A model generated the notes under the pieces. It had not been told where the DNA came from. It made no database searches and was given only the letters and a program-made list of their open reading frames with translations. The position numbers and the translations under genes were made by a program. Of a stretch of DNA of 9,762 nt, positions 1 to 6,683 are shown piece by piece. Location: NCBI GenBank assembly GCA_027364495.1, contig DAHXPE010000382.1, positions 1-9,762 on the forward strand, written 5' to 3'. Within the stretch, counting starts at the first letter, position 1. Every line of letters begins with the position of its first letter. Source of the DNA: Candidatus Heimdallarchaeota archaeon (GTDB lineage: Archaea > Asgardarchaeota > Heimdallarchaeia > Hodarchaeales > LC-3).

Positions 1-2
1 TA

Positions 3-140
3 GAATTACCTCCAGAACCTATTAAACCCACAATTACTCCAGAAATGAAGGCTGTTGTTGAAGAAGCAGAAAACAAATTAACCCAAGTAAAAGTGGAAGA
101 AATAAAGGCAAATTATAAAGAACTTTTTTTATACTCATAA
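3..140 (+). CDS. C-terminal end of an unrecognised protein (partial)
   Basis: An open frame enters from the left edge and stops at TAA 138-140, giving 45 residues. The tail begins with a proline-rich linker (ELPPEPIKPTITPE). A charged, probably helical or coiled-coil stretch follows (MKAVVEEAENKLTQVKVEEI), and the end is KELFLYS. Codon use matches its neighbours and nothing contradicts its being coding. No domain can be recognised from so short a piece, so no function is offered. A T9 run lies directly after the stop, suggesting that transcription ends before gcvT. Confidence 0.55.
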   Translation, partial: ELPPEPIKPTITPEMKAVVEEAENKLTQVKVEEIKANYKELFLYS

Positions 141-149
141 TTTTTTTTT
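141..149 (+). terminator. Oligo-T terminator after the partial gene
   Basis: Nine consecutive T residues follow the TAA of the partial gene immediately. Archaeal RNA polymerase commonly terminates at such U-tracts without a hairpin, and no hairpin is visible here. The AT-rich background makes chance T-runs common, so this rests mainly on its position. Confidence 0.35.
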
Positions 150-210
150 AAACAATTAACTATTTTTGAAATTATCCTCTAAAATTATCTCATCTTAAGT
201 AAGTGATAAT

Positions 211-1365
211 ATGGAATTATTAAAAACACCTTTGCACTCTTGGCATAAAACAAGGGCTAATATGGTTTCTTTTGCTGGCTTTGAAATGCCAGTTGTATAC
301 AATTCACCAAGTAGTATTTCAATTGAACATAATACTGTAAGAACATATGCTGGTATTTTTGATGTTAGTCATATGGGTAGAATGGTTGTAAGTGGGAAAG
401 ATGCCCTAAAATTCATAAATATCCTAGTTCCTAGAAATTTAGCATCATTACAAGTTGGAAAAGTTGCCTATACCTATCTTTTAAACGAATTAGCTGGATT
501 TAGAGATGATATAACTGTTGGAAGAACTACTGAAAATGAATATTTAGTAACATGGAATGCAGGCAATCTTTGGAAGATATGGCATTGGATTTCTGACCTT
601 GTTTCAGTCATGAAAACTGCTTCCAAGGCTGATCTCCAAATCACTAATATCAGCGGGAAAACAGCAATGATTGCTTTTCAAGGACCTAAAGCTCCGGAAT
701 TATTACAAAAGCTCTTTGGCACTTATCCAGGATCATGGAAAATAGCGACCGCTACTTATAAAGATATTAAGTTACATATTTTTGGTTCAGGATACACAGG
801 AGAAGCTGGAGGGGAAATAATTATTTATAATACATCAGTTGATAACCCAGAGCCTGCTTTAAAAATATGGAACGCTATTCTTCAAGAAAAAGGTGTTGTA
901 CCCTGTGGTCTAGGCGCACGTGATACATTGCGAACAGAAGCAGGTATGCCTTTGTATGGTAATGAATTAAATGAAAAATTTAATCCTGTAGAAGTTGGTC
1001 TATCATTTTCTCCTTTAGTTGATTTTAATAAAACTTTTTTTATAGGTAAAACAGCATTGGTAATGGCTAAAGAGCGTGAGAGAGAATCCTTAAAACGAGT
1101 AGGAATTCTTGCTATGAAAAAAGGACCAGCACCAAGACATGGAATGAAATTATTCAAAGAAAATAAAGAAATAGGAATCGTTACTTCTGGTTCATTTAGT
1201 CCCCTTTTAAAAATTGGGATTGGTATGGCATTTGTTCCATATGAAACTCAATTCGGTGATGAATTCGTTGCTATGGATTCAGAAGGAAAAAAGAATATTG
1301 CAGTTAAAACAGTACCTTTTCCCTTATACAACCCGGATGAATATGGAAGCAAAAGAAAAGAATAA
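211..1365 (+). CDS. gcvT: Aminomethyltransferase, glycine cleavage system T protein
   Basis: GcvT takes the aminomethyl group carried on lipoyl-H protein, releases ammonia and transfers the C1 unit to a tetrahydrofolate-type pterin to give the methylene form. The 384 residues match a full-length family member. Visible motifs are FAGFEMPV (21-28), GIFDVSHMGR (48-57), LLNE..GFRDD (90-100; the Asp99-Asp100 pair occupies the catalytic aspartate position), YTGE (195-198), GLGARDTLRTEAGMPLYGNE (233-252), NPVEVGL, and a C-terminal GIVTSGSFSP plus GIGMAFVP. The usual YTGExGFE reads YTGEAGGE, a mild variant. The start is supported by GTGAT at 203-207, which pairs in register with an archaeal 16S tail. 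No gcvH, gcvP or lpd lies in the window, so the H and P proteins must be encoded elsewhere. Other folate-binding GcvT relatives exist, but the GARDTLR..AG..LYG block is typical of true GcvT. Confidence 0.93.
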   Translation: MELLKTPLHSWHKTRANMVSFAGFEMPVVYNSPSSISIEHNTVRTYAGIFDVSHMGRMVVSGKDALKFINILVPRNLASLQVGKVAYTYLLNELAGFRDDITVGRTTENEYLVTWNAGNLWKIWHWISDLVSVMKTASKADLQITNISGKTAMIAFQGPKAPELLQKLFGTYPGSWKIATATYKDIKLHIFGSGYTGEAGGEIIIYNTSVDNPEPALKIWNAILQEKGVVPCGLGARDTLRTEAGMPLYGNELNEKFNPVEVGLSFSPLVDFNKTFFIGKTALVMAKERERESLKRVGILAMKKGPAPRHGMKLFKENKEIGIVTSGSFSPLLKIGIGMAFVPYETQFGDEFVAMDSEGKKNIAVKTVPFPLYNPDEYGSKRKE

Positions 1366-1374
1366 AATTTTATA

Positions 1375-1743
1375 TTATTCCCAGGATCCACTTTCTATCC
1401 ATTCATCAATAATTGATTTGAGCTGGGTCCATTGATTTTTAGAGCTAATGGTGAAATCTTTTGATCTGTTCCAGCGGTAACCATCTTCTCCTTGTTTGAA
1501 TCTTCGCCATCGTTGAATTATCACCTTCTTTGTCACCTTATCTTCTGAGACTGATTTTTTTGTCGAAGTGGATTTTTCTATTTCTTCTCCTTTATCAGCT
1601 TCTTTTTCTTTGCTATTTACTAATAACAAAGCCGTCCACCAAACACCTCTTTTAGAAAGTGTTTTACCGGTAATTAAATCATAATATTGATTATTAAAAG
1701 GAAATTCTTCTTCTTCATTAGACTCTTTAGCTTTCTTTGGCAT
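1375..1743 (-). CDS. Small acidic tryptophan-rich protein, possibly PC4-like nucleic-acid-binding domain
   Basis: The 122-residue protein has a charged N-terminus (KKAKESNEEEE), a first strand-like segment (GVWWTALLLVN, 33-43), a low-complexity acidic/basic linker (44-73), two strand-like segments (VIIQRWRRFK 74-83 and YRWNRSKDFTIS 89-100) and a final helix (KNQWTQLKSIIDEWI, 102-116). The order of strands then one C-terminal helix, with a pattern like 'K.ftiS..qW..Lk..I', resembles the PC4/p15 coactivator fold, which binds single-stranded DNA and sits at archaeal and eukaryotic promoters. Seven of 122 residues are tryptophan, which would suit base stacking. The similarity was judged by eye and is weak, so the function is an inference. 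The gene converges on gcvT with 9 bases between stops. No Shine-Dalgarno is visible, and a TATA-like box about 27 bases upstream suggests a leaderless message. Confidence 0.6.
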   Translation of the reverse strand: MPKKAKESNEEEEFPFNNQYYDLITGKTLSKRGVWWTALLLVNSKEKEADKGEEIEKSTSTKKSVSEDKVTKKVIIQRWRRFKQGEDGYRWNRSKDFTISSKNQWTQLKSIIDEWIESGSWE

Positions 1744-1767
1744 AATTCAAAACCAGAAATTAAATTT

Positions 1768-1775
1768 TTTATAAA
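1768..1775 (-). promoter_or_regulatory. TATA box of the PC4-like gene
   Basis: On the minus strand this reads TTTATAAA, the archaeal consensus. Its centre lies about 28 bases before the ATG, so initiation at the usual 24-28 bases downstream would start the transcript at or within a few bases of the start codon. That fits the absence of a ribosome-binding site. Confidence 0.45.
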
Positions 1776-1919
1776 AGCATCCTTAAATAAATAAAAAAAA
1801 CTGTTTTTAAAAGAATTACAATTCAAATTTTAAAAATATTTAAAATTATTTGTTAAAAATTCGAAATCATTTATCATTACACGAATATAATTAAACTTTC
1901 AATTATAATTAAGTACAAA

Positions 1920-1927
1920 TATAAAAA
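1920..1927 (+). promoter_or_regulatory. TATA-like box of the membrane-protein operon
   Basis: TATAAAAA at this position would place the transcript start near 1950, giving a leader of about 34 bases before the ATG at 1984. The leader holds only a weak TGAT match (1971-1974) to the 16S tail. Other AT-rich candidates exist, so the call is tentative. Confidence 0.3.
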
Positions 1928-1983
1928 AGCAATTTTTCTACAATTTAAATTTATGAAAATAAACTTAAGATGATTTATCGATT

Positions 1984-2985
1984 ATGAGTGAAGAATACAT
2001 TAAACCAGGTCGTGTTTTAATTGCTGCTCAAATTATATTAGTGCCCATCTATTTTTTCTTACTAGCAAATGTTTTGACATTAAATATACCTTTTATCCCT
2101 CATACTTTAGCATCTTTATTTGTTAGGATTATTTCCCCTATTACTTTAGCTTTACCAATTGTCCTTTTTTCATATTTCCAAAGGTATGAAATTTCTGAAG
2201 CTTATGAAAATATGGGCAAAACCGTCTGGGCTTTACCGAATAGTATTAAAGCCTTTTATGGTTTTAATTTTATTATTGTTATTTTATTTGGTTTACCATT
2301 TATTGCACCACTTATTTCTTTAACTGGGGGGTATTTTCTTGGCTTAGTTATTTTCAAAAAGAAAGAAGACGTTGTGCAAATATCGAGACCTTTAATCCGA
2401 GCTTCCACAGTTCTTTACTTACCTTTTGGTTTATTTATTGGTTTTATATTTTACTTTCAAATTTCTTCCTTTTTCTCCCAATTAGCCCAATTATGGGCTA
2501 ATAACACTAATTTTCTTTATCTTTCTAGTCTTAACCTTGCTAATGGTGCGTTAATTAGTGGGCTGTTACTTACCTTTTTCGATTATATGGATAAAAATAG
2601 CCTGACATTCGAAAAACCAAAATTCCTTAACACTATTGTTGGAGTAGTCGTGTTTATAGCCCTTGAATTATTGTTAATTTACCTTTATTACTTTACTTCT
2701 GAAGGATTTAATCTGACAAATCAACTTATTTTTTCTGCTGTAAATATCATTGGATTTTTATTGAGTATTATACTTATAGCATTTAGATGGCTTATACGAT
2801 CCGAATATGAACAAGAAGGTACAGGATTAATTGGTTGGATAACGATTGTTGTTTTTCAATTAATAAATTTGATTAGCCAGAGTAACTTCAAATTCATTTC
2901 TCAAACTACCGCAATATTATTAACTTCAATAATTTTTATTGTATTGTTCATATCTTCCTACATTAAAGCTACAAAGTATACATAA
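1984..2985 (+). CDS. Polytopic membrane protein, about nine transmembrane segments
   Basis: I do not recognise a family. The 333-residue protein is strongly hydrophobic, with probable membrane segments near residues 11-32, 44-65, 94-124 (one or two), 140-160, 178-200, 215-237, 246-267, 281-299 and 306-327. The N-terminus (MSEEYIKPGR) has no cleavable signal. Positive clusters (R67, K79, K89, KKK125-127, RWLIR 268-272) mark likely cytoplasmic loops. Prolines within segments 1-4 and a GG pair at 115-116 resemble a transporter or channel-like fold, but there is no diagnostic transport motif. It is the first gene of a probable operon with the soluble 348-residue protein, whose SD begins 13 bases after this stop. 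The two products may work together at the membrane; this is inferred from linkage alone. Confidence 0.8.
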   Translation: MSEEYIKPGRVLIAAQIILVPIYFFLLANVLTLNIPFIPHTLASLFVRIISPITLALPIVLFSYFQRYEISEAYENMGKTVWALPNSIKAFYGFNFIIVILFGLPFIAPLISLTGGYFLGLVIFKKKEDVVQISRPLIRASTVLYLPFGLFIGFIFYFQISSFFSQLAQLWANNTNFLYLSSLNLANGALISGLLLTFFDYMDKNSLTFEKPKFLNTIVGVVVFIALELLLIYLYYFTSEGFNLTNQLIFSAVNIIGFLLSIILIAFRWLIRSEYEQEGTGLIGWITIVVFQLINLISQSNFKFISQTTAILLTSIIFIVLFISSYIKATKYT

Positions 2986-2998
2986 TTAAATGAATAAT

Positions 2999-3005
2999 AA
3001 AGGAT
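2999..3005 (+). promoter_or_regulatory. Ribosome-binding site of the 348-residue protein
   Basis: AAAGGAT lies 7 bases before ATG 3013, in the 27-base gap after the membrane-protein stop. It supports this start and translation of an internal cistron in one message. Confidence 0.5.
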
Positions 3006-3012
3006 TTCTAGA

Positions 3013-4059
3013 ATGGAACAACAAAAATTATATTTGCCTTCATCACAAATAAAAGGTGTATTTGATAAAAGAATAAAACATAAAATAGCTATGGAAGAGT
3101 GGTTTCAAGATGAAATTGAGTACCAGCAACAACAATATTCCGAAAAACTAAATATACGAATCATATTTATTGAAGCATTATTTCAAAGGCCAAATTATTC
3201 TGTATCTGCTTTTTGGTATGAATTTACTGAAAACCATGTTTGGGTATTTGTCTCTTATCCAATAATAAAAAAACTGGATCAGAATTTATTTTCGCTATTT
3301 ACTAAAATAATTGTTGACACAATTTATATTTATTCAAAAGAAAAAAAAGAAAATGGGAAAAAAACACTTTTAGAGTGTGAAAGAGAAGCATTCAAATTAT
3401 ATATTGAAGATATGAATAGAATTAGATCAACTAAAGCTCTTGCAAATGCTGAACGACTCAAACAGGTTGTATTTCTTTTAATAAATCAATATTATCGAGA
3501 AAAAATACCTACCCTAAATTCAAAAAATATTGTTCCAACCGATGATAGTGCTCTTTATGAAATCATTAATACTAGTTTTAGCAGATTAAAGAACAATTTA
3601 TATGATTATCAAAAAAGACAATCAATTGGCTCAATAAAATTACGAATGATTCCATATATCTTTCAAGATATAGCACATGATGATCAATCAGATCTTACTA
3701 ATCCATTAAAATTAAAAATAGCTCAATCAATAATAACAAAAAATCAACAAGACAAGAACCTTTTTGCCATAATTATATTCACGTCACAATTCATTGAATT
3801 GTTGAACATAAACTCCAAACTTCTTGATTATATAATTGCTTATGAAATAATTTCAATAGAAAATGCATTAAAGTTCAATAGAGGAATTATGGAGCAAGAG
3901 ATCTTATCCATAGTATCTAAGGATCAAAATGCTTCTGAAAGATCTTTATACTCATTTTTCTCAAGAGAAGAAATTCAACAAGCAAAATTAGAACTGGAAA
4001 AAGATTTTGAAGTATTACTTTTTGAGAAAAAAGTTAATGTTTTAAGAATTATAGATTAA
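3013..4059 (+). CDS. Soluble protein resembling a degenerate M48-type zincin
   Basis: No family is assigned with certainty. The 348-residue product lacks signal and membrane segments. Residues 249-284 (from NLFAIIIFTSQFIELLN to LLDYIIAYEIISIEN) follow the layout of M48/HtpX-like peptidases: an NAFA-type strand, a '.ftsgLlelLn..eLdyviaHElgHi' helix, then the metal site. Here the HExxH is YEIIS (277-281), so both zinc-binding histidines are absent. The N-terminal half shows a similar pattern: SAF (65-67), WVFVSYPIIKKLD (77-89), IIVDTIYIYSK (99-109, where HExxH would fall) and ECEREAFKLY (121-130, like the E..AD third-ligand helix). It may therefore be two tandem non-catalytic zincin-like domains. 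The start is supported by AAAGGAT at 2999-3005, about 7 bases before the ATG. It follows the membrane-protein gene by 27 bases on the same strand and is probably co-transcribed. Confidence 0.75.
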   Translation: MEQQKLYLPSSQIKGVFDKRIKHKIAMEEWFQDEIEYQQQQYSEKLNIRIIFIEALFQRPNYSVSAFWYEFTENHVWVFVSYPIIKKLDQNLFSLFTKIIVDTIYIYSKEKKENGKKTLLECEREAFKLYIEDMNRIRSTKALANAERLKQVVFLLINQYYREKIPTLNSKNIVPTDDSALYEIINTSFSRLKNNLYDYQKRQSIGSIKLRMIPYIFQDIAHDDQSDLTNPLKLKIAQSIITKNQQDKNLFAIIIFTSQFIELLNINSKLLDYIIAYEIISIENALKFNRGIMEQEILSIVSKDQNASERSLYSFFSREEIQQAKLELEKDFEVLLFEKKVNVLRIID

Positions 4060-4062
4060 AAT

Positions 4063-4674
4063 TTATGAGAATAAAATTTTAGCTATTTCAGCTCTAATAG
4101 ATTCTGTTCTACGTTCAATAATAGCTTCGAATGTATTATCAACCCATAAATCGGATTTTTTTATTATTGCTCCACCTAGTTTCGTTTTCAATTCAGCTGG
4201 TTCAACAGAAATAGCCGTTTGGTTTCCACATTTAGAAGTAATTTTTTGAGCTAAATCAGACACTTTTACTTTAGAGGAATCAGCTTTTGTAACATTTACT
4301 GTTAAATTGCCACCCCCTAATGATACACCAGCATAAACAATTAAATTTGCAAGAATGCTTGGATAATCTGGTGATTGTAGTAATGAAGCAATCGTTTTCT
4401 TGCCTTCTTCGAAAACAGCATTAATACCAGCTTCTTTTTCAGCTAAAAATGTCATTTTTGCTTGTAAACGAGATTTACCTAATTCACGTTTAGCCTGACT
4501 CTCAGCACTTGCTCTTGTTGTATCCTCAATATGCTGTTGGATTTTAGTTACTTCTTTATCTGTGGCTTCCTGGATAATCTTTAATTTTTCATCTGTTTCA
4601 GCTTTAATTTTTTCGAGTTCTAGATCAGCCTGATTGTAAATTTCAACTTTAATCTTGTCAATTTGAGTACTCAT
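4063..4674 (-). CDS. atpE: A/V-type ATP synthase subunit E
   Basis: Subunit E forms, with subunit H (G in eukaryotes), the peripheral stalk that holds the A1/V1 catalytic head against rotation on the membrane rotor. The 203 residues are of usual family length. Residues 1-85 are a long charged helix with alanine, glutamate and lysine heptads (DLELEKIKAETDEKLKII and onward) suited to a coiled coil with subunit H. Residues 86-203 form the globular head-binding domain, ending with the family signature LGGAIIKKSDLWVDNTFEAI (166-185), then IERR and the terminal IAKILFS. The start has AGAGGT 11 bases upstream. No other atp gene is visible nearby. It stands alone, convergent with the upstream operon (3-base gap) and divergent from the JAMM gene, unlike the usual archaeal atp operon. 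Confidence 0.9.
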   Translation of the reverse strand: MSTQIDKIKVEIYNQADLELEKIKAETDEKLKIIQEATDKEVTKIQQHIEDTTRASAESQAKRELGKSRLQAKMTFLAEKEAGINAVFEEGKKTIASLLQSPDYPSILANLIVYAGVSLGGGNLTVNVTKADSSKVKVSDLAQKITSKCGNQTAISVEPAELKTKLGGAIIKKSDLWVDNTFEAIIERRTESIRAEIAKILFS

Positions 4675-4685
4675 GTGAGATACTT

Positions 4686-4691
4686 ACCTCT
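4686..4691 (-). promoter_or_regulatory. Ribosome-binding site of atpE
   Basis: On the minus strand this reads AGAGGT, a good match to the 16S complement, 11 bases before the ATG at 4674. The spacing is slightly long but it supports the chosen start. Confidence 0.5.
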
Positions 4692-4871
4692 TGAAAATGA
4701 AAATAATACAAAAAATATTTATTATCATAAAAAAAATTATAAATTCTGTATTACATCGATTATTTATTCTTGTTTTGAAAATTTATAATATCTTTAAAAT
4801 TCTTAGTAATCACTATGAGTAAAGGAATCTTTAAAATTAATTGAACAAAATAAATGTCTATACTATAATGG
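4692..4871. promoter_or_regulatory. Divergent promoter region between atpE and the JAMM gene
   Basis: This AT-rich region carries a TATA-like box toward atpE (TTTATAATT on the minus strand, 4735-4743) and candidates toward the JAMM gene: TTTATAATA (4782-4790) and TTTAAAATT (4830-4838). The 12-mer ATCTTTAAAATT occurs twice, at 4790-4801 and 4827-4838. The second copy would start transcription near 4860, giving a leader of about 12 bases before ATG 4872, which has no ribosome-binding site. No gene is visible within it. Confidence 0.4.
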
Positions 4872-5786
4872 ATGTATGCAATGACCGTCCTTATGTCTAA
4901 ACCTGCTTATCTTAAGTTTTTAAAGTTCGTAGTTGAACACGCTCATCCTTTCAGATCACGACATACCTGGCAAGAAGTTATTGGCTTCATTTTTGGACGT
5001 TTTAATAATGATCCGAATAGTTCTGGTCCTGAAGTTTATATCACTGATGTTTTACCAATGGATTCAGGATCATCAGTTTACGTTAAAGTAGGTGATTATT
5101 CAACTATTTATCCAACACTCATGGAAAAAATGGAGAACAATGAATTTGTTGTTGGATGGATTCATTCTCATCCTGGACTCGGTATTTTCTTATCCGGCAC
5201 TGATGTAAATACACAGGCAATTTATCAACAGATGGATGGCAGAAGTATTGCAATTGTGGTTGATCATACTAGAATTAATCATTCAGATCCCGGATTGAAA
5301 TGCTTCCGAATTTCAGAGGATAAATATAGTTACAATACTATTCCTATCGAGGTTGAAGATGTTTCTAATTTTTCCGTTGAATATCAATCATTAGCTAATT
5401 TATTAGAGACTGAATTAAAAATTATCAAACCGCAATTCTCTGATTTCAGTGTTGCTAAAATTGGTAATATTGAATTAGATGTTTTAGCTCCAAAATCTTG
5501 GAAAAAACAAGAAGAGTTCCAAATTATAGTTAATTATAAAACTGAAGAAATTGGTTTTGTTAAGTTGAAATATGAATCTGAAATCACTGGAGGATTCTTA
5601 AATAGTATGAAATCAGTCCGAATGATGCATAAGGTCTACAATTCCGGTATTGTAGCAATTTTTCTCATCAAAAGTTCACCGGATGTTCCTAAACTAGTTT
5701 TTAACATGAGGGATATTCAAATTATCAATAACCAGAATGAAAAAATTTCCCCAGATCCGGTTATGATAGAAATTACGATGACTTAG
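4872..5786 (+). CDS. Rpn11/CSN5-type JAMM metalloprotease (putative deubiquitinase) with beta-rich C-terminal extension
   Basis: JAMM (MPN+) proteases use zinc to cleave isopeptide bonds, removing ubiquitin-like modifiers. Residues 4-165 form the JAMM domain with every catalytic element: E35 (in QEVIGFIFG), H98-S-H100, S108 and D111 in the exact H-x-H-x7-S-x2-D spacing. The block GWIHSHPGLGIFLSGTDVNT is of the eukaryotic Rpn11/CSN5 kind (LSG-D-NTQ). Residues about 185-304 are an added domain of alternating strand-like segments (EFQIIVNYKT, GFVKLKYES, SGIVAIFLIKSS, DIQIINNQ, VMIEITMT), possibly an Ig-like beta-sandwich, in place of the helical Rpn11 tail. M4 and M8 are alternative starts; M8 would cut the first strand, so the first ATG is used although no ribosome site is seen. 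No ubiquitin, E1, E2 or RING gene lies nearby. Domain identity is firm; its substrate is inferred. Confidence 0.88.
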   Translation: MYAMTVLMSKPAYLKFLKFVVEHAHPFRSRHTWQEVIGFIFGRFNNDPNSSGPEVYITDVLPMDSGSSVYVKVGDYSTIYPTLMEKMENNEFVVGWIHSHPGLGIFLSGTDVNTQAIYQQMDGRSIAIVVDHTRINHSDPGLKCFRISEDKYSYNTIPIEVEDVSNFSVEYQSLANLLETELKIIKPQFSDFSVAKIGNIELDVLAPKSWKKQEEFQIIVNYKTEEIGFVKLKYESEITGGFLNSMKSVRMMHKVYNSGIVAIFLIKSSPDVPKLVFNMRDIQIINNQNEKISPDPVMIEITMT

Positions 5787-5798
5787 AATAAAGTTGGA

Positions 5799-5806
5799 TT
5801 TTTTTT
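5799..5806 (+). terminator. Oligo-T terminator after the JAMM gene
   Basis: Eight T residues start 13 bases after the TAG of the JAMM gene, inside the 30-base gap before the convergent stop at 5817. The position suits an archaeal U-tract terminator; no hairpin is seen. Confidence 0.45.
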
Positions 5807-5816
5807 AAAATAAATT

Positions 5817-6500
5817 TTATTTATTTTTAGCTTCTTGTATTTTTCGGAGTTTTCTGTTACCATACCAACCAATTGTTAGTTGAATAACTATGGCAGCATT
5901 TAATACCCACCAAGTCCAAACAATAAAAGTCGGTGGGGAGTATGGGGGAAGAATAGAGTTCAGCGAATAGTTAAATGGCGAATTCAAACTAAAAAGAGCA
6001 CTTGAATTCTGCAGAGTGGAATATTGTATTTGGTACTGAATTTGAAAAACATTATCTGTCAATGTAAAGGGTAGTCCAGATTCAAATGTTATCGTATAAG
6101 TACTATTCGGAGCTACTATGGTTGCTCCAGGATTGGTTGAAGGAGTAATAAAATAAAAGACAAGCTTGTTCGCTGGAGTAGATTGAGTAGTGGAATTGAA
6201 TATGTAAACATTAAAAGCTTGTAATTCAAATGTTGTGGTATCATTTTCATTAGCAAAACTAGCTACAAACTTTGCAATAGTATTATTTTGGGCGTTAGTT
6301 AACTTAGCATTAAGGGAATTATTAACTGCTGTATAATATGACGTTCCATTTTGAAGTAACTGTAAATCGAGCCCAACCATCCTTACATTATTTAATGGAA
6401 GGTTATCTTGAGCAACGGCACCTTGTAGACCGCTTTGAAATTGTAATGATGAAAATAGTAATAAGGACAAAATTAGGAAAAGTACTGATTTTTTTTGCAC
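5817..6500 (-). CDS. Exported, C-terminally anchored, sequon-rich surface protein
   Basis: No family is recognised. The N-terminus is a classic signal sequence: QKKS, a hydrophobic run (VLFLILSLLLFSSL), then a likely cleavage near AVAQD. The middle is polar and Asn/Thr/Ser-rich with strand-like stretches and eight N-x-S/T sequons, as expected for N-glycosylated archaeal surface proteins. The C-terminus has a proline-rich linker (LPPYSPPT), one membrane span (FIVWTWWVLNAAIVIQLTIG) and a basic cytoplasmic tail (RKLRKIQEAKNK), predicting an outside domain on a single anchor. Two in-frame GTG codons can start it, at 6507-6509 and 6498-6500. The second is preferred because AGGTG (6507-6511) lies 6 bases before it, whereas the first has no ribosome site and directly follows an in-frame TAG. 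The product is then 227 residues. It is monocistronic, downstream of trmI and convergent with the JAMM gene. Confidence 0.8.
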   Translation of the reverse strand: MQKKSVLFLILSLLLFSSLQFQSGLQGAVAQDNLPLNNVRMVGLDLQLLQNGTSYYTAVNNSLNAKLTNAQNNTIAKFVASFANENDTTTFELQAFNVYIFNSTTQSTPANKLVFYFITPSTNPGATIVAPNSTYTITFESGLPFTLTDNVFQIQYQIQYSTLQNSSALFSLNSPFNYSLNSILPPYSPPTFIVWTWWVLNAAIVIQLTIGWYGNRKLRKIQEAKNK

Positions 6501-6506
6501 GAAAGA

Positions 6507-6511
6507 CACCT
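6507..6511 (-). promoter_or_regulatory. Ribosome-binding site that decides the start of the surface protein
   Basis: AGGTG on the minus strand, 6 bases before GTG 6498-6500, matches the archaeal 16S complement. The upstream GTG (6507-6509) is part of this site itself, so the longer reading by three codons is unlikely. Confidence 0.5.
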
Positions 6512-6533
6512 AAAATCTATATTTCAGATTAGT

Positions 6534-6550
6534 AACCTATAATCTAGGTT
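6534..6550. repeat. 17-base inverted repeat in the promoter of the surface-protein gene
   Basis: AACCTA-TAATC-TAGGTT has perfect 6-base arms with a 5-base spacer. On the minus strand the centre (GATTATAGG) is TATA-like and sits where it would start a transcript near 6514, just before the AGGTG ribosome site. A second, weaker inverted pair, AATCT/AGATT (6514-6518 and 6526-6530), lies beside it. An operator overlapping the promoter is a reasonable guess; a short RNA hairpin is the alternative. Confidence 0.35.
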
Positions 6551-6683
6551 TTTAGTTTTAAATTACTTTAATAATAACTTGATTTTTAATCTATATGCAC
6601 AAACTCTATTGCAAATTTGTTTTATTAGCTTTATTTGTAGATTTAAATTAGAAATTAAATATTTTTTATAGAAATTTTTTCTC

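Larger units (their letters stand above)
1744..1983. promoter_or_regulatory. Divergent AT-rich promoter region
   Basis: This 240-base gene-free stretch separates the PC4-like gene (-) from the membrane-protein operon (+). It is almost entirely A and T and has no convincing open frame, tRNA or hairpin. It contains a TATA-like box for each direction (1768-1775 and 1920-1927). A 9-base direct repeat, TATAATTAA, occurs at 1886-1894 and 1904-1912 (period 18), with a perfect palindrome AATTATAATT at 1901-1910. In such AT-rich DNA the repeats may be chance. Confidence 0.45.

Noticed and set aside
882..1157. Open frame of 91 residues on the minus strand inside gcvT
   Set aside because: It lies wholly within the conserved gcvT coding region on the opposite strand and its translation resembles no family.
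1214..1435. Open frame of 73 residues on the plus strand across the gcvT 3' end
   Set aside because: It overlaps the conserved gcvT C-terminus in another frame and runs into the PC4-like gene; no ribosome site or recognisable domain.
1886..1912. TATAATTAA direct repeat with period 18 and palindrome AATTATAATT
   Set aside because: Short, pure A/T words in an almost pure A/T region; chance is sufficient to explain them.
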